A DNA stretch of 64,000 bases from JAAXGX01 sp965203565. GTDB taxonomy: Bacteria > Acidobacteriota > Vicinamibacteria > Vicinamibacterales > UBA8438. The DNA lies in contig OZ241896.1 in the NCBI GenBank assembly GCA_965203565.1, positions 992,001 to 1,056,000 of the forward strand, written 5' to 3'. Shown piece by piece: positions 1 to 8,579 of the stretch. Under the pieces are notes generated by a model that was not told the origin of the DNA, ran no database searches, and was given only the letters and a program-made list of their open reading frames with translations. The position numbers were made by a program, and so were the translations under genes. Every line of letters starts with the position of its first letter. The first letter of the stretch is position 1.

Positions 1-2224
1 CGTGGAAGTTGTAGGTCTGGAACTCGCCGCTGACGCCGCAGCACTGCGCGTTGTAGTAGACGAGGATCCGCTGCTGCAGGTATCGGCCGCGCAGGATGTC
101 GTAGTTGAACGAATACGCGCCGCCCACCGCGTTGCCGGGGGTCCTGATGCTGGTGCTCGCGTTGACGTAGTGATCGAGGTGGCGGGGATCGTCGAAGCCG
201 CTCAGTCCCTCCACGAACCGGCGCTGGCTCCACCCGGCGGTGGCCTGCATCCAGCCGCCGACGCCGACCGTCCCTTCGGCGCTGATCGTCCGGAGCGCCA
301 GGAACTCGGTGTCGTACTCCGCGCGCATCGATCCCGAGAGGTTCCGCGTCAGCGTGGTGCGCACGTCCAGCTTGATCGGCGAGAGGTTGCTGGGCGGGGT
401 CTGGTTGAAGCTCGTCTGGAACCGGCGGTCGAACTGCGCGGCCCGCGGGTCGGTGTAGTAGCTCTGCGACAGCGCGACGCTGAGGATCTCCTGCGCGACG
501 GAGGGGCCGCCCCCCTCGGAGCGTCGGGCGTACAGCCGGTTGTTGAGCCCGTAGCTGATCTGCGTGACGTTGCCGAGGATGGCGTCCGTCCCTTCGAGCT
601 GCACGATCCGGTCGAAGTCGTCCACCGCAGTGGTGCGCTGCAGCGTGACCCACGGCTCGATCACGTGCTTCATCCGTTCGGCGTACCCGCCGCCCGGCGT
701 GTCCCACACCTTGACGAAGCTCGGGCCGGTGATCCGCGACTGCAGATCGAAGAGGCTGCGGGTGACCCCCTCGGCGATCTGCGCCCGGGAGCCGTCCCCG
801 GCGAGACTCTCGGTCCAGTGCGTGCCCTGCCACGAGACCGACGAGTCGATCGTCAGGAACCGCCACCGGGTGAACGGGATCTGGATGACCGGATTGACGT
901 CGAACCGGTCGAGCCCCGAGTCGACCTCGGCTTCCCCGGCCGGCCCCGCGAACGGACCGAGCCGGATCGTCGACGTCCGGAGCAGGCGGGCGTACTCCGA
1001 CCCGAACGAGAAGTAGATCGGCGTCCCGGGGATCGTGCGCTGGCTCTGGCCGAACGTGACGCGCGGCCCGGCGCCCCAGACGGTCGACTCCCGGCTGCCG
1101 AAGAACGTCTCGTTCAGGTCGAACGTGCCGCTCAGCTGGTAGAGTCCCCACGAGCCGGCGACGTTCGCGCTCATGGTCCGTTCGCGGCTCGACGCGTCGA
1201 AGACGTTGGCCTGGTACTGCTGCTGCACTATCACGTCCGAGAAGTAGTTGATCTGCGCCCGCGCGCTGAGGCTCCGCGAGATCCGGTGCCGGACGCTCCC
1301 GCGCACGTCGTAGCTCCGGCGCTCGGGAAACAGCGCCTCCCGCCCGCCGACGAGCTGCGTCGTCTCGTTCTCGCCGAGGAAGTAGGCCTGCAAGTTTCCC
1401 CGCGACCCGCGGCCGAGCGCGTACCGGTACTCCGCGCCCTGCCCCTGCCCGGACCGGGGGAACCAGTCGTGGTACAGGGTCAGGTCGTGGCTGCGCCCCA
1501 TCGCCCAGAAGAATGCGTTGCTCAACCCCTGGCCGCGGAGCGTCGAGCTGCCGTAGGTGGGCATCAGGAAGCCGGTCGCCCGGTTGTCGTCCGGGATCGG
1601 GTAGTACATGGCCGGCAGGTACAGGACCGGCACCCCCTTGACCTTGAGGACCGAGTTCCTGAGCAGCGCGTGCGATTCGAGGTTGATGGTGAGCGTCGAC
1701 GCGGTCATCTCCCACCGGGGCGTCGGCTGGACGCAGCTCGTGAACCCGCCCCGCGTCAGGCGGTACGTCCGCGGCCCGAGCTTCTCGACCATGTCGCCGT
1801 AGAACAGCATGTCGGGCTCCTGCGTGCCGAACATGCTGCGGTCGACGTCCTCTTCGGCCAGGGTCACCGACCCCGACGCGTTGTAGAACGTCGCGGTGAG
1901 GTCTTCCGTGTGGAACTCCGCGCGGTCTCCCGCCACGCGCCCGCCGTCCCCCACGTACACGACGTTGCCCACCGCCACCAGCCGCGACTCGTCGAGGTGC
2001 ACGTCGACCTGGTCGGCGAAGAACTGGTAGTCCTCCTCGTCGATCTCCACCTCGCCGATCAGGCGGACGTGGTTCTCGCCGAGCTGCTCGATGCGGAACT
2101 GCCGCGAATCGAACGGGAGGCCGGGGAGCAACTGGGCCTGCGCGCCGCCCGCCGCGACGGCGAGCGACAGGCCGGCCATGCAGGCAAGGCGCGTCATCCG
2201 GAAAGAACGCTTGAAGGATACCAT
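1..2224 (-). CDS. lptD: LPS-assembly protein LptD (OstA/Imp), 3'-truncated by window edge
   Basis: LptD is the outer-membrane beta-barrel that, with LptE, inserts lipopolysaccharide into the outer leaflet. Reading the minus strand from an ATG at 2224 gives an open frame of at least 741 residues running off the window start. The N-terminus is a good Sec signal: KRSFR, then a hydrophobic ACMAGLSLAVAAGG stretch and an AQA-type cleavage site. It is followed by an OstA-like jellyroll (around residues 35-190) and barrel sequence. The family-typical TSC cysteine segment and a YYPIPDDNRATGFL segment are visible. A second in-frame ATG at 2197 overlaps the folC stop as ATGA, but would lose the basic signal-peptide start; I prefer 2224, a 31-base overlap with folC. 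Last gene of the dNK-accD-folC-lptD run. Confidence 0.93.
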   Translation of the reverse strand, partial: MVSFKRSFRMTRLACMAGLSLAVAAGGAQAQLLPGLPFDSRQFRIEQLGENHVRLIGEVEIDEEDYQFFADQVDVHLDESRLVAVGNVVYVGDGGRVAGDRAEFHTEDLTATFYNASGSVTLAEEDVDRSMFGTQEPDMLFYGDMVEKLGPRTYRLTRGGFTSCVQPTPRWEMTASTLTINLESHALLRNSVLKVKGVPVLYLPAMYYPIPDDNRATGFLMPTYGSSTLRGQGLSNAFFWAMGRSHDLTLYHDWFPRSGQGQGAEYRYALGRGSRGNLQAYFLGENETTQLVGGREALFPERRSYDVRGSVRHRISRSLSARAQINYFSDVIVQQQYQANVFDASSRERTMSANVAGSWGLYQLSGTFDLNETFFGSRESTVWGAGPRVTFGQSQRTIPGTPIYFSFGSEYARLLRTSTIRLGPFAGPAGEAEVDSGLDRFDVNPVIQIPFTRWRFLTIDSSVSWQGTHWTESLAGDGSRAQIAEGVTRSLFDLQSRITGPSFVKVWDTPGGGYAERMKHVIEPWVTLQRTTAVDDFDRIVQLEGTDAILGNVTQISYGLNNRLYARRSEGGGPSVAQEILSVALSQSYYTDPRAAQFDRRFQTSFNQTPPSNLSPIKLDVRTTLTRNLSGSMRAEYDTEFLALRTISAEGTVGVGGWMQATAGWSQRRFVEGLSGFDDPRHLDHYVNASTSIRTPGNAVGGAYSFNYDILRGRYLQQRILVYYNAQCCGVSGEFQTYNFH

Positions 2225-3558
2225 TCGCTTTTCCACGACTGCAACGCCGGCGCGGTCAGGACCTCGCCGACCAGATAGGTGGACCCGGCCGCGCCGACGA
2301 CGTCGCCGCGGCGCCACGCGGTCTCGATCGCCGCGGCGGGCGACGGCGCCGCGACCACTTCCAGGTCCGGGCGGACTTTCCGGATCTTCGCGATCGCCTC
2401 GCCGGGCGGCAGCGCGCGCCGGTTGGCCAGCGGCGGGCAGACGATCGCCGTCGCCGACGGCCCGAGCGCGCGCGCCATGCCGCCGACGTCCTTGTCGCGC
2501 AGCGCGCCGAACACCAGCGGCACGCCGCCCGGCCACACCTCCGCGACGTACTCCGCGAACGCCGTCATCGCCGCGACGTTGTGGGCGGCGTCCAGCACGA
2601 TCGACCGGCGGCCGTCCACGCGCCGCACGTCGAGCCGTCCCGGCCACCGCGGGTCGGCCAGTCCTTCGAGGACGGCGTCCCGCGGGACCGGCAGTCCGCA
2701 GTCCGCCAGCTCCTCCAGCAGCCGCACGGCCACGGCGGCGTTGCGCGCCTGATGCCGGCCGCGCAGTCCCAGGCGGACCGGTCCGTACCGGCCCCGGGGG
2801 GTGGTCATCACCACCTCCGTCCACCCGTCGCGCAGCGCCGCGCGGGTCTCCACGTCGCGCATCGGCTCGACGAGCCGGCGCCCCCGCTCCCGGCAGGCGC
2901 GCCGGAGCACGTCGGCCGCCTCGGGCTTCGTTTCGCCGATCACGACCAGCGCGCCGGGCTTGATCACGCCGGCCTTCTCGCGCGCGATCTCGGCCAGCGT
3001 CGCGCCCAGGAACCGCTGGTGGTCGAGGTCGATAGACGGTATCGCCACCGCCGCCGGCGTGACGACGTTGGTCGCGTCGAAACGCCCGCCCATGCCGACC
3101 TCCAGCACCGCCGCCTCCACCTTGCTCCGCGCGAACCACGACAGGGCGACGGCGGTGGCGGCTTCGAAGAACGTGGGCGGCGCGCTCAGCCGGCCGTCGT
3201 CCATCGCCGCCCGGATCACCGCGCGCAGGCGGCCGGCTTCCGCGTCCAGCGTTTCGCGTTCCATCGGCCGGCCGCCGACGGCGAACCGTTCCTCGAGCGC
3301 CACGAGGTGCGGGGAGGTGAAACGCCCGGTCGCGTACCCCGCCGCGCGCAGGGCGGCGTCGACCATCGCCGCGACCGAGCCTTTCCCGTTGGTCCCGGCG
3401 ACGACGATGGAGCGGAAGCGCCGGTCGGGCCGCCCGAGGGCGTCGCGCAGGGTCCGGATGTTGTCGAGGCCGAGCTTGACGCCGAACCGCTCGAGGCTGA
3501 AGAGGTAGTCGATCGAGGCGTAACGGTCGCCGGCCGCCGCCGCCGCGCCCTGCGTCAT
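2194..3558 (-). CDS. folC: Folylpolyglutamate synthase / dihydrofolate synthase
   Basis: Mur-ligase-family enzyme that adds glutamate to dihydropteroate and/or folates using ATP in the cytoplasm. The 454-residue protein carries the P-loop GTNGKGS (residues 55-61), a following TSPHL, VLEVGMGGRFDATN in the central domain, EKAGVIKPG, and the C-terminal ligase-domain DAAHN (usually DGAHN). Length matches the family (about 420-450). Its ATG overlaps the accD stop by four bases (ATGA), so the two are probably translationally coupled. Whether it is bifunctional (DHFS plus FPGS) cannot be decided from sequence alone. Confidence 0.95.
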   Translation of the reverse strand: MTQGAAAAAGDRYASIDYLFSLERFGVKLGLDNIRTLRDALGRPDRRFRSIVVAGTNGKGSVAAMVDAALRAAGYATGRFTSPHLVALEERFAVGGRPMERETLDAEAGRLRAVIRAAMDDGRLSAPPTFFEAATAVALSWFARSKVEAAVLEVGMGGRFDATNVVTPAAVAIPSIDLDHQRFLGATLAEIAREKAGVIKPGALVVIGETKPEAADVLRRACRERGRRLVEPMRDVETRAALRDGWTEVVMTTPRGRYGPVRLGLRGRHQARNAAVAVRLLEELADCGLPVPRDAVLEGLADPRWPGRLDVRRVDGRRSIVLDAAHNVAAMTAFAEYVAEVWPGGVPLVFGALRDKDVGGMARALGPSATAIVCPPLANRRALPPGEAIAKIRKVRPDLEVVAAPSPAAAIETAWRRGDVVGAAGSTYLVGEVLTAPALQSWKSEWYPSSVLSG

Positions 3559-4439
3559 TCCGGATCACCGGCCGGATCGCCGGCGGGCGGCGCCGGCGCC
3601 GAGGCGGTCATGAAGCGGAGCGCGCGCGCGACGGCGCCCCGCAGCTTCCGCCGGTCGACGATCATGTCCAGCATCCCGTGCTCCAGGAGGAACTCGCTGC
3701 GCTGGAAGCCGGGCGGGAGCTTCTGCCGGATCGTCTGCTCGATCACCCTCGGGCCGGCGAATCCGATCAGGGCGCGCGGCTCGGCGACGTGCAGGTCGGC
3801 CAGCATGGCGAAGCTGGCGGTGACGCCGCCCGTCGTGGGGTCGGTCAGCACCGCTATGTACGGGAGGCGCGCCCGGTCGAGGCGGGCCAGCGCCGCGCTG
3901 ATCTTGGCCATCTGCATCAGCGACAGCGCGCCCTCCATCATCCGGGCGCCGCCGGAGCAGCAGACGATCACGAGCGGAAGCCGCCGCTCCAGCGCGCGCT
4001 CCGCGGCCCGGGTGATGATCTCGCCGACCACCACTCCCATGCTGCCGCCGATGAAGCCGTACTCCATGGCGACGACGGCCGCCTCGATCCCCTCGATCCG
4101 TCCGACGGCGGAGAGCGCCGCGTCCCGGAGGCCGGTCGCGGCCCGGCCCGCCTCCAGCCGCTGCTTGTACGGCTTGTTGTCCCGGAACTCCAGCGGATCG
4201 GTCGACTCCAGGCCGCGGTCGAACTCGGACCATCCCTCGTCGAGCAGCGAAGCCAGCCGCTGCCGCGCGGTCATCCGGAAATGATGAGAGCAGCTCCCGC
4301 ACACCCGGAGGCTCCTGGCGAGGTCCTTCTCGTACAGGATCTGGTTGCACGACGGGCATTTCACCCAGAGGCCCTCCGGCACCCGGCTCGGTTCGGCCGG
4401 CGGGACGAGCGGCGTGCGGGCCTTCTTGAACCAGTTCAT
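3555..4439 (-). CDS. accD: Acetyl-CoA carboxylase carboxyltransferase subunit beta
   Basis: The beta subunit of the acetyl-CoA carboxylase transferase (AccA2D2) makes malonyl-CoA for fatty-acid synthesis. 294 residues, the usual length. The N-terminal zinc ribbon is intact: C28-x2-C31 and C47-x2-C50. The crotonase-like core follows, with the GGSMGVVVGE and CCSGGARMMEG segments that form the CoA-binding and oxyanion region. Lies 27 bases after the dNK stop and overlaps folC by four bases. The accD-folC neighbourhood is common in bacteria. accA is not in the window. Confidence 0.96.
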   Translation of the reverse strand: MNWFKKARTPLVPPAEPSRVPEGLWVKCPSCNQILYEKDLARSLRVCGSCSHHFRMTARQRLASLLDEGWSEFDRGLESTDPLEFRDNKPYKQRLEAGRAATGLRDAALSAVGRIEGIEAAVVAMEYGFIGGSMGVVVGEIITRAAERALERRLPLVIVCCSGGARMMEGALSLMQMAKISAALARLDRARLPYIAVLTDPTTGGVTASFAMLADLHVAEPRALIGFAGPRVIEQTIRQKLPPGFQRSEFLLEHGMLDMIVDRRKLRGAVARALRFMTASAPAPPAGDPAGDPE

Positions 4440-4466
4440 GGCCTGAGAGCTTTCACGCGGCCGGAT

Positions 4467-5120
4467 TCAGGCCGCGCCGCCGCCGCCGGTGCGGGGCGCG
4501 TAGTACTGCGTGCCCCCGCCCATGCCGCGCAACTGCCTGACGAGGTCGTCCATGGCGGCGTCGTCCCATTCGATCGCGAGCTGCGACGTTTCGACCACGA
4601 GCAGCGGCGTGGCGTCGTAGTGGAAGAAGAAATGGTTGTACGCCTCGTTGAGCTCGCCGAGGTACTCGTCGTCCGGCGACGGCGGCGCAGCGTCCTGCTC
4701 GCGCCTGCGCCGCGCGCGGCGGCGCAGCAGGCCCGAGGGCGCCTGGAGGTAGACGACCAGATCCGGCGCGACGACGTCGATCGAGAGCAGGTCGTACAGG
4801 CGTTGATAGATGAACAGCTCGCTGTCGTCCAGGTTGAGGTAGGCGTATATCTTGTCCTTGTCGAACAGGTAGTCGGAGATCGTCAGCCGGCTGAAGAGAT
4901 CCGCCTGGCGGAGCGCCGACTGCTGCCGGTGACGGGCCAGGAGCGAGAAGAGCTGCGCCTGGAACGCGGCGCCCGGCCGCCCGCCGTACAGGTCGGCGAC
5001 GAACGGGTTCTCCGTCTCGTCCAGGACCGTCGCCGCGTCGAGCCTGAGTCCGAGATGCCTGGCGAGCAGGGTCTTGCCGACGCCGATGGGACCTTCGATG
5101 GCAAGGTAGCGGAAGTCCAA
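4467..5120 (-). CDS. Deoxynucleoside kinase (dNK / COG1428-type)
   Basis: Phosphorylates a deoxynucleoside with ATP in nucleotide salvage; the substrate (dA, dG or dC) cannot be told here. 217 residues. The P-loop GPIGVGKT is at residues 10-17, next comes the ENPF substrate-side motif, an FQAQLFSLLARHRQ segment, DYLFDKDKIYAYLNL, and an arginine-rich LID (RRRARRRRE). The start is chosen as TTG at 5120 because it puts the conserved YLAIEG strand at the N-terminus and no ATG or GTG occurs in frame nearby. A TATACT -10 box lies only 10 bases upstream, so the transcript would be nearly leaderless. First gene of the operon with accD, folC and lptD. Confidence 0.85.
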   Translation of the reverse strand: MDFRYLAIEGPIGVGKTLLARHLGLRLDAATVLDETENPFVADLYGGRPGAAFQAQLFSLLARHRQQSALRQADLFSRLTISDYLFDKDKIYAYLNLDDSELFIYQRLYDLLSIDVVAPDLVVYLQAPSGLLRRRARRRREQDAAPPSPDDEYLGELNEAYNHFFFHYDATPLLVVETSQLAIEWDDAAMDDLVRQLRGMGGGTQYYAPRTGGGGAA

Positions 5121-5130
5121 TGTGCACCGG

Positions 5131-5138
5131 AGTATAGC
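5131..5138. promoter_or_regulatory. Divergent promoter core between dNK and the HEAT/cyclophilin gene
   Basis: The minus strand reads TATACT (5136-5131), a near-perfect -10 box, 10 bases ahead of the dNK TTG. The plus strand across the same bases reads TATAGC (5133-5138), a plausible -10 for the rightward gene. No convincing -35 hexamer is visible on either side. Same AGTATA core as the ddl/tgt divergent region. Confidence 0.45.
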
Positions 5139-5190
5139 AGCCCGTACGCGCGTGCTACCATGTCGCGTGACCGCTCCCGCACAGGGCGTG

Positions 5191-7359
5191 ATGCGCCCTC
5201 GCACCGGCGCCGCGCGGGGGTTCGCCGCGGGCTGCTGGGCCGTCGCGCTCGCGGTCGGCGCCGGGTGCGCGCGCACGCCTCCGGTCGCGCCGGTCCGGCC
5301 GCCGTCGCTCCACGAGAAGCTGTCGTGGATCCTGCGCCTGGAGGACCGGCGGATGCTGCGCGACCCGGCGCGCGAGCCTCCGGCGCCGGCGATCGCCGCG
5401 AACGACGCCGCCGCGGACGCCGAGCCGCCCCCGCCCGCCGCGGCGCCCTCCCGTCCCGAACCTGATCTGGTCAGGCTCCTGGGCGACGTCGAGCCGCGGG
5501 TGCGCCGGCGGGCGGCGCTCGCCCTCGGCCGCGTGGGCAGGTCCGAGGGGGTGGCGCCGCTGGCGGCCACCCTGGACGGCGATCCGGAGCCGGAGGTGCG
5601 CCAGATGGCGGCGTTCGCCCTCGGCCTGATCGGGGACGCCGCGGCGGCCGAGCCGCTGGCGCTCGCGCTCGACGACCCGACGCCGCTCGTCCAGGGACGG
5701 GCGGCCGAAGCGTTGGGACGCCTCGGGGCGGCCGGCGCCGCGGACCGGATCGGGGAGATGGTCCGCCGGTACGTCACGGCGGCGTTCGAAGTCGACCCGG
5801 AGGATCTCTCGCATCCCCAGCCGCCGGAGGTCGAGGCGTTCCGCCTCGGCCTCTACGCCCTGGCCGATCTGGGGGCGTTCGAGCCGCTGGCGTCGGCGGT
5901 GCTGCAGCCGGACGGACAGCCGGTGCTCTGGTGGTGGCCGGTCGCCTACGCCCTCGCGCGCGTCGACGATCCGCGCGCCGCCGGCGCGCTCGCCACGCTG
6001 GCCGGCGTTCAGGGACGCGTCGGCGTCGCGCTGGCGGCCGATGGCCTGGGGGCGCTCGGCGACCCGGCGGCGGTCGAGCCGCTGGCGGGTCTGCTCGATC
6101 CGGACCGGTACGACCTGCGCGTGGTGGCGACCGCGGTGCGGGCGCTGAGCCGGATCGAGAGCCGGCCGGCGACGGAGGCGCTGCGGCGCTTCGTCGTCGT
6201 GCGGGGCCTGGACCCGACCCTGCGTCTCGCCGCGCTCGAAGCGCTGCGCGGGCGCCCCGACGCCGACGCCGTCGACGTGTTCGTCGAGCTGCTGGCCGAT
6301 CCGTGGCCGCCGATGCGCGCCGCCGCGCTGCGCGGTCTGGGGGAGGCCGACGCGGAGACGTTCCTGCTGGTGCTGTCCGGCCTCGACCCGGACGCCGACT
6401 GGCGGGTGCGCGCCGCCCTCGCGGACGCGCTGGCGCACGCCGACCCGGCGCTGGCGGCGCCGCGGCTGACGGCGATGCTCGCGGACGCCGATCAGCGCGT
6501 GCTGCCGCGCGTGCTGGCGGCGCTGGTCGATCTGGGCGCGCCCGGCGCCGCCGAGATCCTGTACGAACAGATCGAGCGCGAAGACGTCGTCGTGCGGAAG
6601 ACGGCGGCGCGACTCCTCGGAGCGGTCAAGCCGCCGTCAGCCGCCGAGAAACTCCGTTCGGCCTGGCGCGCCGCCGCGGACGACCCGTCGTACCTCGCGC
6701 GCGCGGCGATCCTCGACGCGCTGGCCGGGATCGGCGGCCCGGCGGCCCGGGAGGTCCTGACCGAGGCGCTCGGCGACCGCGACTGGGCGGTGCGGGTCCG
6801 GGCCGCGCGCCGTCTGGAGCGGATGGCGCCCGGCGAGGATCACGACGCGAAGATCCGGCCGGCGCCCGATCGGGGCGTCGACTACGCGGCGCCGCATCTG
6901 ATCGATCCGAGCGTTTCGACGCACGCGTACATCGAGACCGAGCGGGGCACGATCCAGATCGAACTGGCCGTCCTCGATGCGCCGCTCACCGCCGACAACT
7001 TCGTCCGGCTCGCGCGCAGCGGCTACTACGACGGGCTGACGTTCCACCGCGTCGCGCCCAACTACGTCGTCCAGGGGGGAGACCCCCGGAGCGACGGCGA
7101 GGGCGGCCCCGGCTACACCGTGCGGGACGAGATCAACCAGTTGCCGTTCCTCCGCGGCGCGCTCGGGATGGCGCTCGACTGGGAGGACACCGGCGGCGGC
7201 CAGTTCTTCATCGCCTGCTCGCCGCAGCCGCAGTTCGACGGACGGTACACGGCGTTCGGCCGCGTCGTCGAGGGGATGGACGTGGTGGACCGGCTCCGGC
7301 AGGGCGACCGGATCGAACGGGTGCTGGTCTGGGACGGCGTGGAGCCGCTGCACCGGTAG
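5191..7359 (+). CDS. HEAT-repeat protein with C-terminal cyclophilin-type peptidyl-prolyl isomerase domain, probable lipoprotein
   Basis: 722 residues in three parts. The N-terminus is an exported signal (RPRTGAARG, then AAGCWAVALAVGAGC) with a possible lipidated C26; the lipobox is imperfect, with Gly at -3. Residues roughly 88-555 are HEAT/PBS-type helical repeats with recurring RRRAALALGR, VRQMAAFALG and VQGRAAEALG units. Residues about 577-722 form a cyclophilin: IETERGTIQIEL, FHRVAPNYVVQGGDP, GYTVRDEI and GGQFFIA are recognisable. It probably acts in the periplasm as a prolyl isomerase on a protein-binding scaffold. Start: ATG 5191 preceded by AGGG; GTG 5167 or 5188 in frame are alternatives. 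Its stop lies four bases from the convergent ddl stop. Confidence 0.88.
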   Translation: MRPRTGAARGFAAGCWAVALAVGAGCARTPPVAPVRPPSLHEKLSWILRLEDRRMLRDPAREPPAPAIAANDAAADAEPPPPAAAPSRPEPDLVRLLGDVEPRVRRRAALALGRVGRSEGVAPLAATLDGDPEPEVRQMAAFALGLIGDAAAAEPLALALDDPTPLVQGRAAEALGRLGAAGAADRIGEMVRRYVTAAFEVDPEDLSHPQPPEVEAFRLGLYALADLGAFEPLASAVLQPDGQPVLWWWPVAYALARVDDPRAAGALATLAGVQGRVGVALAADGLGALGDPAAVEPLAGLLDPDRYDLRVVATAVRALSRIESRPATEALRRFVVVRGLDPTLRLAALEALRGRPDADAVDVFVELLADPWPPMRAAALRGLGEADAETFLLVLSGLDPDADWRVRAALADALAHADPALAAPRLTAMLADADQRVLPRVLAALVDLGAPGAAEILYEQIEREDVVVRKTAARLLGAVKPPSAAEKLRSAWRAAADDPSYLARAAILDALAGIGGPAAREVLTEALGDRDWAVRVRAARRLERMAPGEDHDAKIRPAPDRGVDYAAPHLIDPSVSTHAYIETERGTIQIELAVLDAPLTADNFVRLARSGYYDGLTFHRVAPNYVVQGGDPRSDGEGGPGYTVRDEINQLPFLRGALGMALDWEDTGGGQFFIACSPQPQFDGRYTAFGRVVEGMDVVDRLRQGDRIERVLVWDGVEPLHR

Positions 7360-7363
7360 AGAG

Positions 7364-8527
7364 TCAGTCGAGACTGGTGCGGAGGCGCTGCTTGCCGGCG
7401 TGGCGCTCCAGCGCGAGCTCTATCAGGCGGTCCAGCAGGCGCGGGTAGTCCAGCCCGGACGCCTCCCACAGCCTGGCGTACATGCTGATCGTCGTGAACC
7501 CCGGGATCGTGTTGATTTCGTTCAGGTAGAGCCGCTCCGACCGCCGCGCCAGGAGGAAGTCGACCCGCGCCATCCCCGCGCCGTCGATGGCGCGGAACGC
7601 CTCGCCGGCCATCTCCCGGACCTTGCGGGCCTGCTCCGCCGCGAGCGCGGCCGGGATGACGAGCGTGGAGCGTTCGTCGACGTACTTCGACGCGTAGTCG
7701 TAGAACTCGCCGGCCGGGATGATCTCCCCGGCGACCGACGCCTCGGGCGCGTCGTTGCCGAGGACGGCGCACTCGATCTCCCGCGCCTCCGGAACCGCCT
7801 CCTCGACGAGGACCTTGCGGTCGAACCGGCGGGCGAGCCCGATCGCCCGTTCGAGCTCGGCGCGGTCGCGCGCCTTCGAGACGCCGACGCTCGACCCGAG
7901 GTTGGCCGGCTTGACGAACATCGGCCAGGACAGACGCGCCGCCGCGTCGTCGAGGACCGCGCCGGCCGCCGTTTCCCACCGGGCGGCGCTGACGGCCAGG
8001 TGCGGGACGATCGGCAGGCCGCGCGCGGCGAACAGCGTCTTGGCCGCCGCCTTGTCCATGCCGGCGGCCGATCCGAGGACGCCCGCGCCGACGTACGGGA
8101 GGTTGGCGAGCTCGAGAAGTCCCTGCAGCGTCCCGTCTTCGCCGTACGGACCATGCACGGCCGGAAACGCGACGTCGATGCCGAGCGTCTCGACGACCGC
8201 CGGCGCGGCGGCGGTCCGGCCGGGCGCGCGCCGGATCGTCAGAAGATGCGCGTCGGCCGGCCGGGCCAGCAGGACGGCCTCCCGCGGCCGGTTCGCGCGG
8301 CCGGCCGCCGCGGGCCGCGACCTCGCGCCGGCGATCGCCTCGGCGGCCGCGCGCGGCGCGGGAGGCGCTTCGTCTATCGACCAGCGTCCGTCCTTCCCGA
8401 TCCGGATCGGAACCGGCTCGTAGCGGTTCGGGTCGAGGTGCGCGAGCAGGGAGGCGGCCGACGCCAGCGAGACTTCGTGCTCGCTCGAACGGCCGCCGTA
8501 GATCACGCCGACGCGCAGGCGCTTCAC
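7364..8527 (-). CDS. ddl: D-alanine--D-alanine ligase
   Basis: ATP-grasp ligase that makes D-Ala-D-Ala for peptidoglycan. 387 residues from GTG 8527, which places YGGRSSEHEVSLASA at the N-terminus as expected. Other landmarks: AVHGPYGEDGTLQGLLE, VKPANLGSSVGVSKA (ATP-grasp), EFYDYASKY (the tyrosine-containing loop of true D-Ala ligases rather than VanA-type), ARVDFLL and NEINTIPGFT at the metal site. It is divergent from tgt and shares a compact intergenic promoter region. Functionally it pairs with alr (18289) further along the window. Confidence 0.95.
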   Translation of the reverse strand: MKRLRVGVIYGGRSSEHEVSLASAASLLAHLDPNRYEPVPIRIGKDGRWSIDEAPPAPRAAAEAIAGARSRPAAAGRANRPREAVLLARPADAHLLTIRRAPGRTAAAPAVVETLGIDVAFPAVHGPYGEDGTLQGLLELANLPYVGAGVLGSAAGMDKAAAKTLFAARGLPIVPHLAVSAARWETAAGAVLDDAAARLSWPMFVKPANLGSSVGVSKARDRAELERAIGLARRFDRKVLVEEAVPEAREIECAVLGNDAPEASVAGEIIPAGEFYDYASKYVDERSTLVIPAALAAEQARKVREMAGEAFRAIDGAGMARVDFLLARRSERLYLNEINTIPGFTTISMYARLWEASGLDYPRLLDRLIELALERHAGKQRLRTSLD

Positions 8528-8563
8528 TGAAATCGATCCGCGGTGTGCAGGGGACGGAGAGCG

Positions 8564-8578
8564 GCGGTAGTATACCGC
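8564..8578. promoter_or_regulatory. Symmetric divergent promoter between ddl and tgt
   Basis: An inverted repeat GCGGTA-GTA-TACCGC spans these bases and holds a -10 box on each strand: TAGTAT (8568-8573, plus) and TATACT (8574-8569, minus). A plus-strand start about seven bases downstream would fall on or next to the tgt GTG at 8580, giving a leaderless mRNA. The minus transcript would have a leader of about 35 bases before ddl. -35 elements are not obvious. Confidence 0.5.
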
Positions 8579-8579
8579 G

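Noticed and set aside
2..2278. Long plus-strand open frame of about 758 codons
   Set aside because: Antisense shadow of lptD. The minus strand reads a clear LptD, and the plus frame gives Arg/Asp/Val-rich sequence with no family signal.
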